Below are positions 59,250 to 64,000 of a DNA stretch of 64,000 bases, one piece after another. The first letter of the stretch is position 1. Every line of letters begins with the position of its first letter. The position numbers and the translations under genes are program-made. Origin of the DNA: Methanococcoides alaskense (GTDB taxonomy: Archaea; Halobacteriota; Methanosarcinia; Methanosarcinales; Methanosarcinaceae); assembly GCF_031454185.1 (NCBI RefSeq), contig NZ_JAVDQI010000004.1:124001-188000 (forward strand). The letters run 5' to 3'. The notes beneath the pieces are model-generated. The model searched no databases. It was not told the DNA's origin and saw nothing but the letters and a program-made list of their open reading frames with translations.

Positions 59250-60395
59250 ATGTTAACACTTATAGTTGGCGGTTTTCTTGGAAGCGGGAAAACTACCACG
59301 ATAATCAATACGGGGAAGTATCTTGTGGACAAGGGGTACAAGGTTGCTATTATTGTCAACGAGATAGGGGAGATCGGGATCGATGGCGACATAATCAAGA
59401 AATTCGGTTTCGATACAAAAGAGATAACTAACGGATGTATCTGTTGTTCACTCAAGATGGGACTTCGCTCAACTGTGATAACACTTTTTAATTCTTACAA
59501 TCCAGATGTCCTTATAATTGAACCTACCGGAATTGCATTCCCAAATTTGATCAAAAGAGAGATCGAACTGATGGACCTTGGAGAAGGTGCGGAAATCGCA
59601 CCTCTTGTGACACTTATCGATGGTAGTAGATTCAAACACATATTAAAAGAGATGAAGAATTTCTCCACCCGCCAGATAGAGGATGCAGAAATTCTTGCCA
59701 TCAATAAGATCGACCTTATGGACAAAATACAAATACCTATTATAGAAGAATCTGTCCAGCAGCTCAATAGAAAAGCAAAGGTAATACGGATATCTGCAAA
59801 TAATAACGATGAGAAGTTCTATAGTTTTATGGACATGATATTTCCTGAAGAACTGCTTAATAGGTCTCTTGATCTTAAAGTTCAGGAGACGAAGCCAAAA
59901 GAAATGGGGAAAACATCCATTGCTCCTGCAAATGGCCTATCCTTTGTCAGCAAGAAAGATATGGAACTCATCAGGGATGAGCAGGAAACAGAAAGCTCAA
60001 TTGACGCATCAGGTGTTGCAACCTATGCTGCAGAATATAATATCAAAGGCAACACAGATATCGATAGAGCAACGCTGATCGCTAAGGAGATCATGAAGAA
60101 CATAAAAGCTGAAGTTATGGAACATAGCCCCGAGTTCATTGGTCATATCAAGATGTTCCTTGATTCTAATGCAGATACAGTAAAAATGAATGTAACTGCA
60201 TACTTCGAAGATCCACAATTGGAAGTGATCGAAACAGGAAATAATGATATCCTGAAGTTAAAGATACTTTCAGCGATCTCGAACATGGAAAAAAAAGAAC
60301 TTGTGAATATTGTAGATGCCTTCGCAACAGATGTGTGCAAACGTTATGGAATTGAGATTGAAAAGCTTGGAACGCATCATGAGCACAATCATTGA
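59250..60395 (+). CDS. CobW/G3E-family GTPase, possible zinc metallochaperone
   Basis: This ~381-residue protein starts at ATG 59250 (GAGGAG 8 nt upstream; the frame is open from 59154). The P-loop is GGFLGSGKTTTIINTG, then NEIGEIGIDGDI, the metal-binding CxCC in TNGCICCSLKMGLR, EPTGIAFP, and the base-specificity motif NKIDLMD. The C-terminal third (about 270-381) differs from bacterial CobW and ends with the His-rich THHEHNH. G3E GTPases deliver metals (Zn, Ni, Co) to enzymes. Both MtaA and MtaB need zinc, so a methyltransferase metallochaperone role is reasonable inference from position. Complete, likely co-transcribed with the gene before it. Confidence 0.88.
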   Translation: MLTLIVGGFLGSGKTTTIINTGKYLVDKGYKVAIIVNEIGEIGIDGDIIKKFGFDTKEITNGCICCSLKMGLRSTVITLFNSYNPDVLIIEPTGIAFPNLIKREIELMDLGEGAEIAPLVTLIDGSRFKHILKEMKNFSTRQIEDAEILAINKIDLMDKIQIPIIEESVQQLNRKAKVIRISANNNDEKFYSFMDMIFPEELLNRSLDLKVQETKPKEMGKTSIAPANGLSFVSKKDMELIRDEQETESSIDASGVATYAAEYNIKGNTDIDRATLIAKEIMKNIKAEVMEHSPEFIGHIKMFLDSNADTVKMNVTAYFEDPQLEVIETGNNDILKLKILSAISNMEKKELVNIVDAFATDVCKRYGIEIEKLGTHHEHNH

Positions 60396-60560
60396 GACGG
60401 TTATTTACAATTTCAGTATGCTCCTAACAAACATTTAGTTTTGGAGCACCTCTTTTTTTGTATAATATGCATAGAATTTAGCAAATACATGTAATTTAAA
60501 ATACAAATAAATGTGACAATATTAAGAAAAATCCGATAAATCTTTCCAACAAAATCAAGA

Positions 60561-60680
60561 TTAAAACCGGTGCAATGTAGCCATTGCAAGTTCATAGTCA
60601 TCTGAAAGGTATGCTTCCATTAGCTCAAGGTTCCATGTTTCATCATCGACAACAAGTATCTTTGGAAGCAATTCACTCAT
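60561..60680 (-). pseudogene. Truncated response-regulator receiver domain
   Basis: A minus-strand frame of 39 codons (ATG at 60680, TAA at 60561-60563) encodes MSELLPKILVVDDETWNLEL then MEAYLSDDYELAMATLHRF. This is the first strand and helix of a CheY-like receiver, with the acidic DD pair, but it stops before the phospho-acceptor Asp (normally near residue 55). AGGAG lies 8 nt before the ATG, so it may still be translated. It is most simply the remnant of a lost response regulator; two orphan histidine kinases occur elsewhere in the window. The rest of 60396-60832 shows no gene. Confidence 0.7.
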
Positions 60681-60832
60681 ATGTTTGACTCCTAAAAAGT
60701 AAAGGTATTTCTGATACGTTTTTCATCCCTTTGTTTTCCCCTCTTTAATAATTGGCCTAAGGATATCCCATCTTTATATTGTTATCACTTAAATAAACAT
60801 GTTACTATATTTAATTGCATATTAAGGTGCTG

Positions 60833-61939
60833 TCAATCCTTGCTTAGAAAGATCGTTAAGCCGAAAAGAATAGCTGTCATGAGAAAAATTGTCTTTATCT
60901 CTACACTCTTTGCAAGTGCTCCGGCCATCAATGGCATCAGTGCAAGTCCTGCATAGATACAGGTATTATAGACACCCATCGCAATCCCCTTCTCTACCTT
61001 CATGGAAGCGATTGCAATTGGAAGTCCTACAAGCATCAGACCGGAGCCAGTGCCAATGATGAAAAAACCTAATGTCGAGCTATAAATTGTAACGACTATG
61101 CCAACGGTTGCTATCATTATACCTCTTTTAATGAGCTTTGCATAGCCGGTATCCATATAAGATGCCAGAAGGGATGAGATCATTGTAGATACATAGAGAA
61201 GTGAGATCGATATGCCCAGTTCTGTCTTTGAGAGCGTATCGATCCCATATTCAGGATAGAGGGATACAAGGACACCGCTTGATCCTGCAAGTATAAATGA
61301 GATGATCCATATTCCGCGGGTATCCTTTGAGGTGAAGATATGTGACTTTGAGTATTCCTTTTTACTTACTTTCTTTTGAAGTTCTATTTTTCCTATGGTC
61401 CTTGAAGGGACTATAAAATGGTATACTGCAAAAATAATTGTTAAGAATGTCAAAATAGAAAAAAGAATTATCCCGCTCTTGATATTAGTGTGAACCAAAT
61501 AACCGGTAACTGCAACACCGGAAGCTAGTCCGGCATTGATGAGAAAGCTGAATTCCCCCATGTAACGTGCTCTTTTTGTATAAAGTGCCAGCCTTGAATA
61601 TGCTGCAGGGAAGAATGCACCACATGCAGCCCCTTCAATGAAGCGTGCTGATACGAATATCATGAAGTTATTCGTAAAGATCATCCACAGCCCTGATATT
61701 AATGATAGTAAGAGGCCAAGACTAACCAATTTCAGAGTATCAGTTCTATCACTTAATATTCCAAATGGAAGCATAGTACTTAATGCTCCGAGGAAGAACG
61801 AAGAATATACCAAACTTGAGGAATTTATGCCGTATATTTGTCCACTGGCAGAAAGTTCTGGCAGTACAGGTATGACAGCATTTGAAAGTCCCATTATGAC
61901 TAAAGCGGATGAATATATCAAGAACCTGTCATTGTCCAT
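60833..61939 (-). CDS. Major facilitator superfamily transporter
   Basis: This 368-residue protein has 11-12 predicted helices. It opens with IYSSALVIMGLSNAVIPVLP, and the loop between helices 2 and 3 has the MFS mark FGILSDRTDTLKLV (GxLaDRxGrk type). GAACGAFFPAAYSRLALYTK follows in the next helices. It is short for an MFS member but seems complete with both halves. The substrate is unknown; similar archaeal proteins are annotated as drug or sugar efflux proteins. ATG at 61939 has no strong upstream site. It is monocistronic. Confidence 0.85.
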   Translation of the reverse strand: MDNDRFLIYSSALVIMGLSNAVIPVLPELSASGQIYGINSSSLVYSSFFLGALSTMLPFGILSDRTDTLKLVSLGLLLSLISGLWMIFTNNFMIFVSARFIEGAACGAFFPAAYSRLALYTKRARYMGEFSFLINAGLASGVAVTGYLVHTNIKSGIILFSILTFLTIIFAVYHFIVPSRTIGKIELQKKVSKKEYSKSHIFTSKDTRGIWIISFILAGSSGVLVSLYPEYGIDTLSKTELGISISLLYVSTMISSLLASYMDTGYAKLIKRGIMIATVGIVVTIYSSTLGFFIIGTGSGLMLVGLPIAIASMKVEKGIAMGVYNTCIYAGLALMPLMAGALAKSVEIKTIFLMTAILFGLTIFLSKD

Positions 61940-62109
61940 AATAGCTGATAATATTATGGAAGATAGATACGTCTTTGTATCTGTATATGATCACTTTAAA
62001 CGCTCCTTAAAAGAGCTTTTTCATAAAGTAGGACAGTTGCAGTAGTGAGCATAAAGTCAGAACGAATGTCTGCATTGGGCATTAATTTCTCATTGAAGCC
62101 CAGATCTCG

Positions 62110-62337
62110 TTAGTGGAGGATCTCATATTTTTGATTGAAAGTATTCTTTTCAACTACAGATACCATTCCTAATCTATCTTTTATGATGTAATCTCCGGCT
62201 TTCCCCTGTAATGTACCTTTAGGAGTTTTCACACTAAAATCGGCAGTCATTCTTAATGCATGACCGGCCGGTGTTTTCTGCATATCTTCATCGGTTGAAA
62301 CTGAATTTGTATGCAGATCTTTTTTTGATCTACTCAT
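62110..62337 (-). CDS. Small conserved-looking protein with a PGDY-type motif
   Basis: This 75-residue basic protein has an unstructured N-terminal half (Ser/Lys/Asp/Thr) and a C-terminal LQGKAGDYIIKDRLGMVSVV segment ending FNQKYEIL. This resembles the PGDYIV...F...Y motif found in small proteins of phages and some prokaryotic genomes. AGGAAGGGATAAA precedes the ATG at 62337, supporting real translation. No function can be assigned. It lies alone between an MFS gene and a P-loop kinase gene, with about 170 gene-free bases on either side. Confidence 0.65.
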   Translation of the reverse strand: MSRSKKDLHTNSVSTDEDMQKTPAGHALRMTADFSVKTPKGTLQGKAGDYIIKDRLGMVSVVEKNTFNQKYEILH

Positions 62338-62533
62338 TTTATCCCTTCCTCATAATTATGGGTTTTTCATTGCTTATATACTTGTCCTACATACTTAATT
62401 ATTTAGAAGTGTGTATAATTTTATAGTTATATTTATTTTATTCCTTCCGTCTAACACCTTTATTTTGGGTAATTTCATACTATACTATTTATTCCAGGTT
62501 GACAAATGAGGATAGAAAGAATAAGGAAAAAGC

Positions 62534-63055
62534 ATGAACATTACACTTATTGGCATGTCTGGAGCAGGCAAATCCACTATTGGAAAACAGCTTGCAAAAA
62601 AACTTGATCACAAGTTCATAGATATTGACGATCTAATACGAGGAAAGATCGGTACGGACCTGCAAACATTCATAGATGCTTACGGTGACGATGAGTTCAT
62701 TGAACTTGAAGAACAGATCGTTATTGGACTTCATGCATTGGATAACTATGTTATTGCAACCGGCGGTAGTATAGTCTACTCGGAAAAATCGATAAAACAT
62801 CTAAAAGAAATTTCTACGATAGTTTATCTGGATGTGTCTTTTAGTCAGATAGCCAGGCGTATCTCCCCTTCCAAAAGAGGACTTGTTGGCTTTAAGGACA
62901 AGGGGCTAAAAGATCTGTATCATGAGCGAAAAAAGTTATACGAACGTTATTTAGACGTTCGGATAAAAATAAAGAAAGGGGAGAAAAAAGGAGATATTAT
63001 AGACCGCATCATCGTTTCATGTTCTCATGACGGTTCTACTTCTGGAAGTGTCTGA
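62534..63055 (+). CDS. Shikimate-kinase-like P-loop kinase with altered substrate site
   Basis: This 173-residue protein has the bacterial AroK fold: Walker A GMSGAGKSTIG (about 8-18), FIDIDDLI with the conserved Asp, a IATGGSIVY glycine loop and the lid helix HERKKLYERYLD. The usual FRxxE of shikimate kinases (Arg contacting shikimate) reads FIELEE here, so that Arg is lost. Most archaea make shikimate 3-phosphate with an unrelated GHMP kinase. The protein is therefore better called a shikimate-kinase-like kinase of unknown substrate. ATG at 62534 has a weak AAGGAAAAAGC before it. A T/A-rich promoter region with TTTATAGTTATATTT is about 100 bases upstream. Confidence 0.8.
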   Translation: MNITLIGMSGAGKSTIGKQLAKKLDHKFIDIDDLIRGKIGTDLQTFIDAYGDDEFIELEEQIVIGLHALDNYVIATGGSIVYSEKSIKHLKEISTIVYLDVSFSQIARRISPSKRGLVGFKDKGLKDLYHERKKLYERYLDVRIKIKKGEKKGDIIDRIIVSCSHDGSTSGSV

Positions 63056-63076
63056 AATATATACAGGTTTCAAATT

Positions 63077-64000
63077 TCAATTTGTGAGTGCCTGAATAGG
63101 GGCAGGTATCCTTCCACCACGTGCTATAAACTCTTCCGAACTGAATTCAGAGACTTTCATAACCGGTGCTCTTCCAAGTAATCCTCCGAATTCTACACTG
63201 TCCCCTACCTTTTTGCCCGGGGCAGGTATAAGACGTACAGCCGTTGTTTTCTTGTTTATCATTCCAATGGCCATTTCATCGGCAATGATTGCTGAAATGG
63301 TTGCTGCAGACGTGTCTCCTGGAATTGCTATCATATCCAGTCCCACGGAACATACGCTGGTCATGGCTTCTAGCTTTTCAAGGCTCAATGCACCCAATTC
63401 GACCGCACGTATCATTCCTGCATCTTCGCTGACCGGGATGAAAGCACCACTTAAACCGCCCACATAGGATGAGGCCATTGAACCACCTTTTTTCACAGCA
63501 TCGTTAAGCAGAGCAAGAGCTGCAGTTGTTCCGTGGGTTCCACAGGTCTCGAGTCCCATGGCCTCAAGGATGGCTGCAACACTATCGCCTATTTCCGGGG
63601 TGGGTGCAAGGGAAAGGTCGAGAACTCCAAAATCTACATTGAGCCGGCGGGAAACTTCTCTTCCTACCATCTCTCCCATCCTTGTTATCTTAAAAGCGGT
63701 TTTCTTGATAGCTTCTGAGATCTCACCAAGGTCCGGGTCTTTCAGTTCGCGTACAGTTGAATTTACGACACCAGGACCACTGACTCCTACATTAATTACA
63801 CAATCCGGTTCTCCTATACCATGAAATGCACCTGCCATAAAGGGATTATCTTCCGGTGCGTTTGCAAAGATAACAAGCTTTGCACATCCGATGCCATCAG
63901 CATCTTTAGTTGCTTCCGCTGTCTTTTTGACTATATTGCCCATCATTGCCACTGCATCCATGTTTATCCCTGCCTTTGTAGTTGCGACATTGACGGATGA
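63077..64000 (-). CDS. UPF0210 (PFL-like) family protein, 5' end off window
   Basis: This is the C-terminal ~308 residues of a UPF0210/DUF711 protein, normally about 450 long. The frame is open through the right edge; the ATG at 63961 lies inside the conserved SVNVATTKAGINMDAVAMMG segment and is not the true start. Other marks are GVSGPGVVNSTVREL, GTHGTTAALALLNDAVKKGG, GLSGAFIPVSEDAGMI and IPAPIQALTN at the end. The family resembles glycyl-radical pyruvate formate-lyase in fold; its reaction is not established. It often occurs beside a small ACT-domain protein (UPF0237), which would lie outside this window. Confidence 0.9.
   Translation of the reverse strand, partial: SSVNVATTKAGINMDAVAMMGNIVKKTAEATKDADGIGCAKLVIFANAPEDNPFMAGAFHGIGEPDCVINVGVSGPGVVNSTVRELKDPDLGEISEAIKKTAFKITRMGEMVGREVSRRLNVDFGVLDLSLAPTPEIGDSVAAILEAMGLETCGTHGTTAALALLNDAVKKGGSMASSYVGGLSGAFIPVSEDAGMIRAVELGALSLEKLEAMTSVCSVGLDMIAIPGDTSAATISAIIADEMAIGMINKKTTAVRLIPAPGKKVGDSVEFGGLLGRAPVMKVSEFSSEEFIARGGRIPAPIQALTN

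Overview
The window looks like chromosome of a methylotrophic methanogenic archaeon of the Methanosarcinaceae, most likely a Methanococcoides- or Methanolobus-like organism. This is inferred from gene content and was not checked by a search. The main evidence is two methanol:corrinoid methyltransferase operons (mtaCB twice), a methylcobamide:CoM methyltransferase (mtaA), a RamA-type corrinoid-protein activator, the Sep-tRNA:Cys-tRNA synthase used by methanogens, archaeal riboflavin synthase, a PEF-CTERM surface protein, TATA-box promoters, and GGAGGTGA-like ribosome binding sites with frequent GTG and TTG starts. No tRNA, rRNA, CRISPR array or complete insertion sequence was recognised.

Layout. 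1-1.9 kb: the right-hand part of an A/T-rich STAND-type ATPase with a C-terminal HEPN-like region. 2.2-6.8 kb: a 4.2-kb block (CDGSH/ferredoxin protein, two DUF1638 proteins, a QueG-like iron-sulfur protein) bounded by two direct copies of the 3' end of the riboflavin synthase gene; one copy belongs to the intact gene and the other is a remnant. 6.7-14.8 kb: riboflavin synthase, a class V aminotransferase, a surface protein, an XRE-CBS regulator and two sensor histidine kinases. 14.9-23.5 kb: a type I restriction-modification operon, hsdR-X-hsdS-Y-hsdM, where X and Y are AlbA_2/GHKL-ATPase proteins that each carry a different 12-bp tandem repeat in the linker before their winged helix. 23.6-24.8 kb: a bactofilin-like membrane protein.

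25-29.7 kb: a sulfur operon joining tRNA-dependent cysteine synthesis (SepCysS) to homocysteine synthesis (MetY, and MetX fused to CBS domains). 29.8-42.9 kb, nearly all on the minus strand: PEP synthase, a duplicated-domain exported protein, a five-gene MoxR/DUF58/VWA (Bat-like) operon, prephenate dehydratase and an exported alkaline-phosphatase-superfamily enzyme.

43-60.4 kb: the methanol region on the plus strand. It holds mtaA, ramA, a possible structured RNA, a 1116-residue PAS/GAF sensor with no output domain, mtaCB copy 1, a long A/T-rich control region, mtaCB copy 2, an acetate-transporter-family protein, a CDF-like protein lacking the usual metal ligands, a hydantoinase/oxoprolinase-family protein and a CobW-type GTPase. 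MtaB and MtaC load methanol's methyl group onto a corrinoid, MtaA passes it to coenzyme M, and RamA reactivates oxidised corrinoid. The remainder is a response-regulator fragment, an MFS transporter, a small unknown protein, a shikimate-kinase-like P-loop kinase and a UPF0210 protein running off the right edge.

The best candidates for something undescribed are the riboflavin-synthase-flanked block, the AlbA_2 proteins inside the restriction operon with their parallel repeats, the output-less PAS/GAF sensor with the structured element and leaders in the methanol region, and the STAND-HEPN protein at the left edge.
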